Shown here piece by piece: positions 18,286 to 27,600 of a DNA stretch of 64,000 nucleotides. Position 1 is the stretch's first letter, and every line of letters starts with the position of its first letter. The position numbers and the translations under genes are program-made. Origin of the DNA: Elusimicrobiota bacterium (lineage in GTDB: Bacteria; Elusimicrobiota; Elusimicrobia; FEN-1173; JAKLIF01); NCBI GenBank assembly GCA_022709755.1, contig JAKLIF010000004.1:124001-188000 (forward strand), given 5' to 3'. The notes under the pieces are model-generated. The model was not told where the DNA came from and searched no databases. It saw nothing but the letters and a program-made list of their open reading frames with translations.

Positions 18286-20138
18286 AGAAACTGCTCTTCG
18301 TCTGGGACAATTCATGCCATTTCTCACCCGCCGTCGAGTCCTTGAGCCAGACCGTCAGACAACACCCGACGCTGGGGGCCCGTTGGGAAGTGGACGACTA
18401 CGACATCGGCGTTCACCACTCGGAGGAAGGCCGGGAACGTCCCGAACAGGTCTCATCCGGACTGTTGGATCACATCCACAAGACAAAACCCGATGTCCTC
18501 GGTTTTTCATGTTGGTCCTGGAACCTCGATGACTATCTGCGTTATATCCGCCAGGTGAAGAAACTTTTCCCACATCTGATCATCCTCCTCGGCGGCGGAG
18601 GGGCCAGCAGTGTCCGCCTCTCCACCGCGATCATCAAAGACCATCCCGAGATCGATGTAATCGTCCGAGGAGAGGGTGAACTCGTCCTTTGCGAGCTCCT
18701 GGAAAGGATCGATCAAGGGAGACCCTGGGACGGGGCGCGGGGCACCACCCATCGATCGTTCCAGGGAGACGCGGTGGCAGAACCCCCTCAGGAACTCATC
18801 ACCGACATGGAACAACTCCCCCGGATATTCGGGCCCGGCCTCTTCGACGAGGAAAAAGCGAAGAAGATCCGCTCCCGATTCGGTTACCTGGAACTGTGCA
18901 TGGAGACCTCCCGGGGATGCAGCCAGCGCTGCGGATTCTGCCGATACAATCTGGTCGGACGACGGATCCAGATGTTCTCTCTGGAGAGGATGGACGAGCA
19001 GATCCGCGAACTATGCCAGATTTCCAGCGATGCGATCCGCGTATTCGACTCCCATTTCGGCATCAACAAGGAGAGGGCCCTCTCTCTCCTTCGCTTATTT
19101 GCCCGCTATAATGCCAAGGCCCAGAGAAAAATTGCGATTTTTCCTAATCTCGGGCATATCGACGAGGAATACATCGCACTGATGAAAAAAATCCATGTCA
19201 CCCGGTTCACCATCGGCATCCAAACGACGAATCCGGAAGCACTCCGTATTGCGGAACGCAATCTGAACTGGAACAATTTTCTGCGGGCTTCCCGGCTCCT
19301 CAAGATGGCTTACCCCCACAACACCGGCGTGGACATCATGATCGGCATCCCCGGCGACACCTATACGACGATGAAAAAATCGATGGACGATGTTTATTCC
19401 ACTTACATCCCCCGGATCGGTCTGAGGCACATGCATCTGGTTCCGGACACCCGTTTTTACGAGGAACAGGAGAAATACGGTTTCAAGACCGGCCCCAAAG
19501 GCATCGTGCTGGCCACCCGCACCTTTCCGGAAGAGGACATCCGCCGCGCCCAACACCTACAGGAGATGCAGATCACGCTGTTTTATTATCTCGAGGGTAC
19601 ACTCTACTTCATCACGGAAAACCTGGGATTCACGTTCACGGGACTGATCGACGCGCTCTGCCTCGACGAAGGGACACGGGAGACGATGGACCGCTTGAAA
19701 CTGACGATCACAATCGACAATATCATCATACCCAGCCTGACCAGCAGGGAATTCTTCGATATGATCACACCCTTCCTCGCCAAGAATTTCTCCAGGGTGG
19801 GACGGACCGACCTGATCCCCGTAATGAACGACATCCTCAAACTACTGGCCGAGCAATACCTCCTGCATGAATCTCCGGCTTCTCCGATCCCCGCGAAGAC
19901 CGTCGAAAACATGAACGAACCTCCCCAGACAATCCTCCTGGATTCGAATTACCGGCTCGCGACAACCGAATACGATGTCTCCCAATTCTTCTACAATTGG
20001 ATCTATTCCCAGTCCTCCCTCTGTCCGGAGACCCCTTCCCTCCAAAAAACACATCACCTCGTCTACCGCGGGAAAAACGGCGACGTCAAATTTTGTCGGA
20101 TATCGGAACAGTCGTTTAAGTTATTGAAGGAAGGATAA
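18282..20138 (+). CDS. B12-binding radical SAM protein
   Basis: A 618-residue paralogue of the upstream gene, coupled by an ATGA overlap. Its cobalamin domain is canonical in the loops: LLGGGG (102-107), ASSVRLSTAI and VIVRGEGELVLCELL (126-140). There is no DxHxxG histidine, as in many radical SAM cobalamin proteins that bind the cofactor base-off without His ligation. The radical SAM cluster motif is ETSRGCSQRCGFCRYN, cysteines 213, 217 and 220. SAM-barrel segments GIQTTNPEALRIAERNLNW and DIMIGIPGDTYTTMKKSMDD are clear. The C-terminal region ends with EYDVSQFFYNWIYSQSSLCPE, matching its partner. No precursor peptide or transporter is adjacent, so the pathway is not apparent. Confidence 0.9.
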   Translation: MKKLLFVWDNSCHFSPAVESLSQTVRQHPTLGARWEVDDYDIGVHHSEEGRERPEQVSSGLLDHIHKTKPDVLGFSCWSWNLDDYLRYIRQVKKLFPHLIILLGGGGASSVRLSTAIIKDHPEIDVIVRGEGELVLCELLERIDQGRPWDGARGTTHRSFQGDAVAEPPQELITDMEQLPRIFGPGLFDEEKAKKIRSRFGYLELCMETSRGCSQRCGFCRYNLVGRRIQMFSLERMDEQIRELCQISSDAIRVFDSHFGINKERALSLLRLFARYNAKAQRKIAIFPNLGHIDEEYIALMKKIHVTRFTIGIQTTNPEALRIAERNLNWNNFLRASRLLKMAYPHNTGVDIMIGIPGDTYTTMKKSMDDVYSTYIPRIGLRHMHLVPDTRFYEEQEKYGFKTGPKGIVLATRTFPEEDIRRAQHLQEMQITLFYYLEGTLYFITENLGFTFTGLIDALCLDEGTRETMDRLKLTITIDNIIIPSLTSREFFDMITPFLAKNFSRVGRTDLIPVMNDILKLLAEQYLLHESPASPIPAKTVENMNEPPQTILLDSNYRLATTEYDVSQFFYNWIYSQSSLCPETPSLQKTHHLVYRGKNGDVKFCRISEQSFKLLKEG

Positions 20139-20149
20139 AAGCGGAATTC

Positions 20150-20176
20150 CGGCTCAACCGGTCACCACTTGAGCCG
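20150..20176. terminator. Possible bidirectional hairpin between convergent genes
   Basis: An 8-base stem CGGCTCAA...TTGAGCCG with an 11-base loop spans the 23-base gap between the radical SAM stop (20138) and the dapL stop (20162), using the last dapL codons. There is no U-tract on either strand, so if it terminates transcription it is not a classical intrinsic terminator. Position is the main support. Confidence 0.3.
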
Positions 20177-21325
20177 TTCGATGCGTTGCAAAGCTTCTTG
20201 GAGGCGTTTCACGGGGACCGTCAGCGCGAACCGCACGTATCCCTCGCCGGAAGGGCCCAACCCGCTGCCGGGAGTACAGACGATGTGCGCCTCCTCCAAC
20301 AGTTTCTCCACGGTCCTCACGGACGTATACCCTTCAGGCACGCGGGCCCACACATAGAACGTGGCCGGGGGATTGAAGACTTTCCATCCGAGACGGCCCA
20401 ACCCCGTCACCCACACGTCGCGTCGTTCCCGATAGACGTCCCGCATCTTCCGGACGCAATCCTGCGGTCCCGTGAGTGCGGCAATGGCCGCCTCTTGGAC
20501 CACCTGGAACGCTCCGGAATCGAAATTATCCTTCAACAGGCCGATCCCCTTGACGATCTCGGCGTTCCCGCAGACCCAGCCGATGCGCCATCCGGTCATA
20601 TTGTATGTCTTGGAGCAGGAATGGAATTCGATGCCGACGTCTTTGGCTCCGTCGATGTTCAAGAACGAAATCGGGGCCTCGTCGTAATACATCTCCGAAT
20701 AGGCCGCATCGTGGAACACCATGAATCCGTATAAGCGGGCCAACTGAACGACGTCCTCGTAGAACGACCGGGGAGCGACCGCCGAGATCGGGTTATTGGG
20801 ATAGTTGAGGAAGAGGATCTTCGCCTTCCGGAGCACGTCGGTCGGAACCGCCTCCAGGTCCGGCAGATACTTGTTCTTCTCCAACAACGGAAGGTGATGA
20901 GGAATGCCCCCCGCCAGGAGGACGGCGCTGTTATAGGCCGGATACGCGGGTTCCGGGATCAGGACCGTGTCTCCCGGGTTCACGAAAGAAAAGGGGCTGT
21001 GGGTGATGCCGTCCTTGGATCCGAGCAAGGCGTGGATCTCCGTCTCCGGCTTGAGCGCGACGCCGAAGCGCTTCTGATACCAGGAGGCGACCGCCTCGCG
21101 GAATTTTTTGAGTCCCGCCCCGAACGGATATTGATGGTTCGCCGGGTTCTCCATCGACGCCCGGGCCGCCTCGATGATATGGGGCGGAGTGGGAAGGTCG
21201 GGATCCCCCACGCCCAGAGAGATGATGTCGGCCCCTCGGGCCAGGGCCGCTTTCTTCTTCTCGTCGATGGCGACGAAGAGATACGGCGGCAATTTCTTCA
21301 GGCGTTCGGCGTAATCGTGTCTCAT
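20162..21325 (-). CDS. dapL: LL-diaminopimelate aminotransferase
   Basis: PLP enzyme converting tetrahydrodipicolinate to LL-diaminopimelate in one step, bypassing the succinylase route. Class I/II fold with SLGVGDPDLPTPPHI, NHQYPFGAGLKKFREA, FLNYPNNPISAVAP, FHDAAYSEMYYD, and the PLP lysine in SKTYNMTGWRIG (K239). A C-terminal GEGYVRFAL carries the substrate Arg. I take ATG 21325, which overlaps the preceding stop (ATGA), giving 387 residues; an ATG five codons earlier is possible. The DapA/B/F neighbours make the DapL assignment strong over a generic aminotransferase. Confidence 0.95.
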   Translation of the reverse strand: MRHDYAERLKKLPPYLFVAIDEKKKAALARGADIISLGVGDPDLPTPPHIIEAARASMENPANHQYPFGAGLKKFREAVASWYQKRFGVALKPETEIHALLGSKDGITHSPFSFVNPGDTVLIPEPAYPAYNSAVLLAGGIPHHLPLLEKNKYLPDLEAVPTDVLRKAKILFLNYPNNPISAVAPRSFYEDVVQLARLYGFMVFHDAAYSEMYYDEAPISFLNIDGAKDVGIEFHSCSKTYNMTGWRIGWVCGNAEIVKGIGLLKDNFDSGAFQVVQEAAIAALTGPQDCVRKMRDVYRERRDVWVTGLGRLGWKVFNPPATFYVWARVPEGYTSVRTVEKLLEEAHIVCTPGSGLGPSGEGYVRFALTVPVKRLQEALQRIERLKW

Positions 21326-21720
21326 GATGGATGCTCCCATTCTTTCTTATGATCCGGATGGACCGTCTTGAATATCCACCAGACCGCGGCAAGCAATCCG
21401 ATGGAGACCAGCAAAGCCGTCACGTTCACGATCCATCCCTCAAAGACGCCCATCTGGTACGGGTATCCTCCATATCCGAAATCCCGGGCGGTCTTTCCCG
21501 TCAGCAGAATCTGGAGAAGCGGGCCGACCTTGGTGAAAAGGCCGCCTCCGCAGACGAGCAAAGACCACAACAACCAGTAGAGCGTTCCCAAGGCGAACAG
21601 GCTCCCGACGAGGATGGCCGCGACATGGACGGGATCGTATTCGGGGCCGGCGGGATCCGTCGGATCCTCTCCGTCCAAGACGGAGATCGACGACTTCACG
21701 GAATTCAGAAACCGTTTCAT
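21322..21720 (-). CDS. Unknown two-helix membrane protein in the dap operon
   Basis: A 132-residue protein not recognised by family. A cytosolic-type N-terminus contains DGEDPTDPAGPEYDP, then membrane helix 1 (about 31-58, rich in L and W), a Gly/Tyr-rich loop (DFGYGGYPYQMG), membrane helix 2 (about 92-117) and a basic tail. It lies 22 bases after dapB and overlaps dapL by four bases, so it is translated with the lysine genes. A role in lysine or peptidoglycan precursor handling is conceivable but only positional. Confidence 0.78.
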   Translation of the reverse strand: MKRFLNSVKSSISVLDGEDPTDPAGPEYDPVHVAAILVGSLFALGTLYWLLWSLLVCGGGLFTKVGPLLQILLTGKTARDFGYGGYPYQMGVFEGWIVNVTALLVSIGLLAAVWWIFKTVHPDHKKEWEHPS

Positions 21721-21742
21721 GGACGACAGGCCGATCCGCGGG

Positions 21743-22522
21743 TTATTTTTTGGAGGCGAGACCCAGAACGTCCCGCATGTCGTAGAGGCCGGGTTTCTGC
21801 CGAACGACCCATCGAGCGGCCGTCAGAGCGCCGAGGGCGAAGGCGTCCCGGGTGCCGACACGATGGGAGAGTTCGATCCGTTCGCCGGTACCGAGGAAAT
21901 AGACGGTATGGTCACCGATGACGTCCCCGCCCCGCACGGCATGGACGCCGATCTCGGACGGGCGCCTTTCACCGACGAGCCCTTCCCGGCCGTAAGTGAA
22001 CTCGGTCGGAGCCCCGCGGGAACGCGCGATCCCGTCGGCCAACCGCTGGGCCGTGCCGGACGGCGAATCTTTCTTCCGGTTGTGGTGGAATTCGACGATC
22101 TCGGTGTCGAACCCGGGAAGAAGTCCCGCCAGGCGTTCGGCGACGTCAAAAAGGATGTTGGCCCCCAAACTCATGTTCGGGGAAAACACGACCGGCACGT
22201 CTTTGACGATCTTCGCCAGTTGATCCCGGTCCTTTCCCTGCACGCCGGTCGTCCCGATGACCAGGGCTTTTCCGGCCGCGGCCATGGCCCCGGCGTTCCT
22301 CATCGTGGATTCCAATGAAGTGAAGTCAATCAGGACGTCGCACGACGCGCTCATCCCGTCGGCCGCGTCGGTCACTGTCACGCCATGAAGCTCGTGCCCC
22401 ACCAACGGATGTCCTTTCCTCTCCAGGAGGCCCCCGATGGAGAAGGCCCGATCCTGAACGGCCCACGACAGGATGGCGGTTCCCATCCGGCCGCCGGCCC
22501 CGGCGACACCCAGACGGATCAT
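21743..22522 (-). CDS. dapB: 4-hydroxy-tetrahydrodipicolinate reductase
   Basis: NAD(P)H-dependent reductase of lysine synthesis, 259 residues. N-terminal Rossmann motif GVAGAGGRMGTAIL, VLIDFTSLESTMRNA, VIGTTGVQGKD, SPNMSLGANILFDVA, and the catalytic EFHHNRKKDSPSGTA. The start is ATG 22522, overlapping the dapA stop (ATGA); a longer reading frame upstream is out of family. Confidence 0.97.
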   Translation of the reverse strand: MIRLGVAGAGGRMGTAILSWAVQDRAFSIGGLLERKGHPLVGHELHGVTVTDAADGMSASCDVLIDFTSLESTMRNAGAMAAAGKALVIGTTGVQGKDRDQLAKIVKDVPVVFSPNMSLGANILFDVAERLAGLLPGFDTEIVEFHHNRKKDSPSGTAQRLADGIARSRGAPTEFTYGREGLVGERRPSEIGVHAVRGGDVIGDHTVYFLGTGERIELSHRVGTRDAFALGALTAARWVVRQKPGLYDMRDVLGLASKK

Positions 22523-23397
22523 TTCAGCACCCCGTAGTTCCGCAGAGCCGATTCGAGTTTCTTCCGGTTCTCCGCGCTCATGGCCACCAGAGGCAGACGC
22601 AGTTCCGAGGAACAGAGTCTCATCCGGCCCATGGCCGTCTTCACGGGGATCGGATTGGTCTCGATGAAGACCGCCTTGAACAGCGGGAACATCTTCAGGT
22701 GCAGTTCCCTCGCCCGGTCCGTATCGCCGGACCGCCAGGCGTCGCACATCTCGGCCACGTCGCGAGGGATGATATTGGCGACGACCGAAATGACCCCCTG
22801 CCCTCCGAGGCTGAGGATCGGCAGGGTTAGGGAATCGTCCCCGGAATAAAGAGAGAAGTCCTTCGGCAGGGCTTTCCGGATCTCGCTGGACTGATCCAGG
22901 TTTCCGGAAGCCTCCTTGATGCCGACGATGTTCTTTTCGGAACGGGCCAGCTCGATGACGGTCGCCGGGAGCATGTTGACGCCCGTGCGGCTGGGAACGT
23001 TATAGAGGACGATCGGAACGGAGACGCTCCGGGCCACGGTCCTGAAATGGTGGACCAGTCCCGTCTGTGTCGGTTTGTTGTAATACGGCGTGATCAACAG
23101 ACACGCATCGGCTCCCACGCTTTTGGCATGGCGCGTCATCTCCACGGCCTCGCGCGTGGAATTGGACCCGGTCCCGGCGATGACCTGAATCCTTTTCCGG
23201 GCCGCCCGGACGACGACCTCGATCACGCGGCCATGCTCTCGATGGGAGAGAGTGGCCGACTCCCCGGTCGTCCCGCAGGGAACGATCGCCTGTGTCCCCT
23301 CCGCGATATGGAACTCCACCAAATCCCTCAGTTTCTTTTCGTCGACGCGGCCTTTCGAAAAAGGCGTCACCAGCGCCACACACGAACCTTCAAACAT
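22519..23397 (-). CDS. dapA: 4-hydroxy-tetrahydrodipicolinate synthase
   Basis: Schiff-base aldolase condensing aspartate semialdehyde with pyruvate. Motifs: VALVTPFSKGRVD, PCGTTGESATLSHREH, YYNKPTQTGLVHHF, VLYNVPSRTGVN (catalytic Tyr) and NIVGIKEASG (Schiff-base Lys). The start is ATG 23397, with GGGAGG just upstream, giving 292 residues. It lies between dapF (36 bases upstream) and dapB (four-base overlap). Confidence 0.97.
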   Translation of the reverse strand: MFEGSCVALVTPFSKGRVDEKKLRDLVEFHIAEGTQAIVPCGTTGESATLSHREHGRVIEVVVRAARKRIQVIAGTGSNSTREAVEMTRHAKSVGADACLLITPYYNKPTQTGLVHHFRTVARSVSVPIVLYNVPSRTGVNMLPATVIELARSEKNIVGIKEASGNLDQSSEIRKALPKDFSLYSGDDSLTLPILSLGGQGVISVVANIIPRDVAEMCDAWRSGDTDRARELHLKMFPLFKAVFIETNPIPVKTAMGRMRLCSSELRLPLVAMSAENRKKLESALRNYGVLK

Positions 23398-23433
23398 AAA
23401 TCCTCCCGTTCCACAATGTTCGTTCATCATCCG

Positions 23434-24273
23434 TCACCCCAGCCGGATCCGTCCCTCATAGACGAATGCGGCCGGACCCGTCAGAATCACATGGTCGTCG
23501 GCTTTCCATTCCACTCCCAATCTCCCGCCCGGGAGTTTCAACGTCACGGCCCGATGGAACCGCCCCGTCAGCACGCCGGCCACTCCCACCGCACAGGCGC
23601 CGGTGCCGCACGCCAGCGTCAAGCCGGCCCCGCGCTCCCACACCCGCACGTCCGCCTGGGAAGGCGTTTTGACGCTGACGAACTCCACGTTGACCCGCCG
23701 CGGAAAAAACGGATGGTTCTCGATGGCGGGCCCCCAGTCCTCCACGGGCGTTTTCCACACATCGTCCACGAAAATAACGCAGTGGGGGTTCCCCATGGAC
23801 ACACAGGTGATGGGGATCCGCACCTTCCCGACGGTCAAGAGCCGGTTCACCACGCGCCCCGTCGCTTTCGTCGGGATCTCCGCCGCCTCCAGGACGGGGA
23901 TTCCCATATCCACGCTCACGCGCGTCCCCTCCCACGTCGTCTTGATCAGGCCGGCCAGGGTCTCGAACGAGACGTCCTTGCGGGAGGCATAACCGCGCTG
24001 TCTCACAAAACGGGCCACGCACCGGATCCCGTTCCCGCACATCTCCGCCTGCGACCCGTCCGCATTCATGATGGTCATGCGGTAGTCCGCCCGAGTGGAA
24101 CGGGACACGATCAGGATCTGATCCGCGCCCACACCGAACCGACGGTCGCACAGGAAACGGCATTGAGACGGCGTCAGAACGGTCTTCTTCCGGACGGCGT
24201 CCAGAACGACGAAATCGTTGCCGGCGCCGTGCATCTTCGTGAAAATCAGTTCCTTATCCCCTGTCATGGCCAC
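23434..24273 (-). CDS. dapF: Diaminopimelate epimerase
   Basis: PLP-independent racemase interconverting LL- and meso-diaminopimelate. Both catalytic cysteines are present: EMCGNGIRCVARFV and LACGTGACAVGVAG. N-terminal FTKMHGAGNDFVVLD is typical. The start is GTG 24273, chosen because GGGAG lies seven bases upstream; an ATG two codons later has poorer spacing. Three bases separate it from the lysA stop. Confidence 0.97.
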   Translation of the reverse strand: MAMTGDKELIFTKMHGAGNDFVVLDAVRKKTVLTPSQCRFLCDRRFGVGADQILIVSRSTRADYRMTIMNADGSQAEMCGNGIRCVARFVRQRGYASRKDVSFETLAGLIKTTWEGTRVSVDMGIPVLEAAEIPTKATGRVVNRLLTVGKVRIPITCVSMGNPHCVIFVDDVWKTPVEDWGPAIENHPFFPRRVNVEFVSVKTPSQADVRVWERGAGLTLACGTGACAVGVAGVLTGRFHRAVTLKLPGGRLGVEWKADDHVILTGPAAFVYEGRIRLG

Positions 24274-24276
24274 GGA

Positions 24277-25557
24277 TCATCTCCCTTTCTTCTTCACCGA
24301 CAGATACGGCGGGACCTTCTCTCCGCGCACCAAGTCCCTCAAAGTCTCGCGGGCACGGACCACCCACCATTCGTGTCCCTTCACCAGGACTTCGGCGGCA
24401 CGAGGACGGGCGTTGTATTGGGAACTCATGGAAAAACCGTAAGCCCCCGACATCAAAAAAGCCACCAGATCGCCCCTTTTGACGTGGGGGATGAGCCGGG
24501 ACCGGGCGAAGGTATCCCCCGACTCGCAGACCGGACCGACGACGTCCGCCTTCTCCGACGGAAGGGCGGCGGACTGATGCACCGGCAGGATGGGGTGATG
24601 GGCCTCGTAGAGCGCCGGGCGCAGGAGGTCGTTCATCCCCGCGTCCACGATGACGAACTTTTTCCGTCCCGTTTCCTTCCGATAGAGCACCTTGGAGACC
24701 AGCGCCCCGGATTCCGCGACAAGGAAACGACCCGGTTCGAAGACCAAACGGACGTTCTTCTTCATCAACGGAGCGACGATCCGCGCCAACTCCGAAGGAT
24801 GGACGGGCGATTGCCCCTGATAAGGGACTCCCAACCCGCCGCCGATGTCGACCACGTGCAGGAAGATCCCCTTTTCCTCCAGACGTTCGATCAACCCCTG
24901 CAGTTTCCGGACCGTCTCCCGGAACGGGCTGAGGTCCAATATCTGAGACCCGATGTGGACTTGCACTCCCATGATCTTCAGCCAGGATGACCGGGAGGCG
25001 TGCATGAAAAGTTTTTCGGCCTGAGACAGGGGGATCCCGAACTTGTTCTCCGCGTGACCCGTGGTGATGTGCCGGTGCGTGTCGACGGACACGTTGGGGT
25101 TCACTCTCAAAGACACCGGCGCCACCCGGCGAAGCCGTTGGGCGACCGCGTGGATGACGTCCAATTCCTCGGAAGATTCCACGTTGAACATGAGGATCCC
25201 GGCCTTGAGCGCCGCCGCGATCTCCTCCTCCGTCTTGCCGACCCCCGAAAAAACGATCTTGGACATGGGGATCCCCGCCTGATGGGCCCGATAGAGTTCC
25301 CCCAGGGACACGATGTCCGCCCCCGCCCCCAGCGAGGCCAGCAAACGGCAGACCGCCAGGTTCTCGTTGGACTTCATGGCGAAACAGATGGTGTGAGGCA
25401 CCTCCCGGAACGCCCCTTCATACTGGAGATACTGACTGCCGATCTTTCCGGCGGAATAGACATAGAACGGGGTGCCGACCCACTGCGCCAGATCCGACAG
25501 GAACACATCCTCCACGCAGAGGGATTTATGACGATAATGAAACACGGGTGAACTCAT
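24277..25557 (-). CDS. lysA: Diaminopimelate decarboxylase
   Basis: Fold-III PLP enzyme, the last lysine step. The PLP lysine is in CFAMKSNENLAV (K62). Other motifs are ASLGAGADIVSLGEL, HAENKFGIPLSQAE, MGVQVHIGSQILD, DIGGGLGVPY, FEPGRFLVAESG, and VGPVCESGDTFARSR with the active-site Cys. ATG 25557 is preferred (GGGAG eight bases upstream) over a GTG three codons earlier. First of the lysine block in transcription order, 19 bases after the TPR gene. Confidence 0.97.
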   Translation of the reverse strand: MSSPVFHYRHKSLCVEDVFLSDLAQWVGTPFYVYSAGKIGSQYLQYEGAFREVPHTICFAMKSNENLAVCRLLASLGAGADIVSLGELYRAHQAGIPMSKIVFSGVGKTEEEIAAALKAGILMFNVESSEELDVIHAVAQRLRRVAPVSLRVNPNVSVDTHRHITTGHAENKFGIPLSQAEKLFMHASRSSWLKIMGVQVHIGSQILDLSPFRETVRKLQGLIERLEEKGIFLHVVDIGGGLGVPYQGQSPVHPSELARIVAPLMKKNVRLVFEPGRFLVAESGALVSKVLYRKETGRKKFVIVDAGMNDLLRPALYEAHHPILPVHQSAALPSEKADVVGPVCESGDTFARSRLIPHVKRGDLVAFLMSGAYGFSMSSQYNARPRAAEVLVKGHEWWVVRARETLRDLVRGEKVPPYLSVKKKGR

Positions 25558-25576
25558 GGGACGCACTCCCTTGGAC

Positions 25577-26590
25577 TCATTTCGGGACAGAACCGTTCTT
25601 CCCGGACGGCACGACGTCCCCCGGTGACGAGATCACCTGACGGACGTGTTCCGACATGGATTTTAACAAATCGCTGTCTGTCAGGGACAGGACATCTTGA
25701 AAGAAGCGGTCGGCCTCGGCCTTCTCCCCCCGTTCCAGACTGACCAATCCGAGGAAAAACGGGACCATGTCCTTGTTTCCCGTGCCGTTCCTCAACTTTT
25801 CCCAACGGACCGACGCCAGAGACAGGTCGTGTTGCCTCCAGGCGATGAGCGCCTGATAGAACAGGACGGACGGGGATGTGGCCCCCAGGTTATCCGCCTT
25901 CCGGAACGCGTTGGTGGAGAGTTCCAACTCTCCCAACAGGAACCAAAGGCGCCCCAACCGGACATAGCCCTCCGACGAAGGTCTCTGCGCCATCACCGTC
26001 TCCAACCGGCGGGCCGATTCCCGCCAATACCCCTGCTGTTCCTCCAGCCGGGAGAGATGGTCCTGCGCCACCAGATCCTGGGGTTCCAAAACCAGGTATT
26101 GGCGGAGATACCCTTCCGCTTCGTCGGGTTTATGCAATTTCTCGTATAGGTCCGCCAGTTGCAAGAGCGTGCCTTTGTCCCGCGGGTATTTCTTCAATAT
26201 CTTCTGATAGAGTTCGGCCGCCTGATCCCTCAGGTCGACCTTGGCATAGATCCGGGCCAGATCCGAGCACCGTTCCATCTTCTTGGGCTGGAGCTGATAG
26301 GCCTTCTGATAAGCCGCCAACGCCTTCTGGAACAGACCCTCCATCTCATAGCACTTGCCCGCCAACGGAAGCCATCGTCTCTGATCGCCCCGCCGGGCCC
26401 CCTCGCTCAGGGCCTTCTCGAAGAGGACGGAGGCCTCCGCGTATTTTTTGGAGAGCATCAAGGGATACGCCTGGGCGACGCACTGAAGCCGTTCCCTCCG
26501 AGACAGGATCCCGCCCGCCGAGAGACACGACCCTCCGACGAGGAATACCAGGGACAGGATGGCTATTTGCTTCCGGAGACGCGTATCCAT
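25577..26590 (-). CDS. Exported TPR-repeat protein
   Basis: A 337-residue protein: N-terminal signal sequence (RKQIAILSLVFLVGGSCLSAG, possible lipobox VGGSC), then eight or so TPR-like helical pairs covering most of the length (for example FQKALAAYQKAYQLQP, AAELYQKILKKYPRDKGTL, EAEGYLRQYLVLEPQD). It likely acts as a periplasmic protein-interaction scaffold. Its start (ATG 26590) lies inside the 3' end of the patatin gene, overlapping 28 bases, so the two are coupled. No enzymatic domain. Confidence 0.85.
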   Translation of the reverse strand: MDTRLRKQIAILSLVFLVGGSCLSAGGILSRRERLQCVAQAYPLMLSKKYAEASVLFEKALSEGARRGDQRRWLPLAGKCYEMEGLFQKALAAYQKAYQLQPKKMERCSDLARIYAKVDLRDQAAELYQKILKKYPRDKGTLLQLADLYEKLHKPDEAEGYLRQYLVLEPQDLVAQDHLSRLEEQQGYWRESARRLETVMAQRPSSEGYVRLGRLWFLLGELELSTNAFRKADNLGATSPSVLFYQALIAWRQHDLSLASVRWEKLRNGTGNKDMVPFFLGLVSLERGEKAEADRFFQDVLSLTDSDLLKSMSEHVRQVISSPGDVVPSGKNGSVPK

Positions 26591-27555
26591 TTTTCGAAAT
26601 ACTTCTTTGTGAGCATCTTCTTCAACCCCGGCAGGGCGTGACGCGTGGCCCGAAGGCCCTCCTCGACGCATTCCCTCGACTTCCACAGTTCCATGCTCGT
26701 CACGTTCATGGTGCGCGGAGAGATGACGTAATCCGCCATCTTGAGTTTTTCCTGGACGATGACCTCCCCCTGGATGTAGATGGCCTGGTTGAGGGTCAGG
26801 AGGACGTTCGAGATGTCATACCCCGAAAAATCGGCCTGGACGGGGACGGCGACGATGATGTCGGCCCCCAACAGTTTGGCCACGTCGGTCGGGACATTGT
26901 TCACCACCCCGCCGTCGACCAACAGACGGTGCCGGTAGGGGACGGGGCGGAACACCCCGGGCACGGTGGAACTCGCCCGCACCGCCTGGGCGACCTCGCC
27001 TTCCCGCAGAACGATCTGTTCCCCGGTCTTGAGGTCGGTCGCCACGCAAGCGAAAGGGATGTTCAGGTCGGTAAACTGCTTCTTGCCGATCTGCCGGACG
27101 ATGTATCGCTCCATCTTTTCGCTCGACAACAGCTGTTCAGCGACCAACAGTTTCACCACCCGGGCCGCCGAAAAATCGCTCAGCGCGTCCCACCCGATGT
27201 CGCGCCCCATCTTCTCGATCTCGTCGACGGAGATCCCGGCCGAGTACAAGGACCCGATGAGGGCTCCCACGCTCGTCCCGACGATCATATCGATGGGGAT
27301 CCGCTCCTGTTCCAAAACTTTCAGCACCCCGATGTGGGCCAGTCCGCGCGCGCCCCCGCCCCCCAACACCAGGGCCACCTTCGGCCGCTGATCCGCCGGG
27401 AGATCCCTCAAACGCGACCACAAAGCTTCCGTGACGAGGGTCTCCTTTTCCTGGGCGGAAAAATCCTGGGGAACGACAGGGACCGTCATCGAGAGACACA
27501 CCGACGCGGCGAGAAACGAACGGACGTATTTCGTGAACTTCGATCGTGGTATCAA
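26563..27555 (-). CDS. Exported patatin-like phospholipase
   Basis: A 330-residue RssA/NTE-type patatin. An N-terminal signal sequence (about 10-30) is followed by VALVLGGGGARGLAHIGVL (oxyanion GGGGARG, 65-71), MIVGTSVGALIG (nucleophile Ser95) and LLVDGGVVNNVP (catalytic Asp214), so the Ser-Asp dyad is intact. C-terminal sequence has no POTRA or barrel, so it is not a PlpD-type autotransporter. It may hydrolyse envelope phospholipids in the periplasm or remain membrane-anchored. It sits between a TolC protein (45 bases upstream) and the TPR protein. Confidence 0.9.
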   Translation of the reverse strand: MIPRSKFTKYVRSFLAASVCLSMTVPVVPQDFSAQEKETLVTEALWSRLRDLPADQRPKVALVLGGGGARGLAHIGVLKVLEQERIPIDMIVGTSVGALIGSLYSAGISVDEIEKMGRDIGWDALSDFSAARVVKLLVAEQLLSSEKMERYIVRQIGKKQFTDLNIPFACVATDLKTGEQIVLREGEVAQAVRASSTVPGVFRPVPYRHRLLVDGGVVNNVPTDVAKLLGADIIVAVPVQADFSGYDISNVLLTLNQAIYIQGEVIVQEKLKMADYVISPRTMNVTSMELWKSRECVEEGLRATRHALPGLKKMLTKKYFEKWIRVSGSK

Positions 27556-27600
27556 GGATGTATCGTTCTGATCAGAGGGGTCGAATGGGCCCTGCCGTCA

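Noticed and set aside
16297-20161. RiPP precursor peptide next to the radical SAM pair
   Set aside because: The flanking gaps (144 and 23 bases) hold no plausible short coding sequence with a ribosome-binding site.
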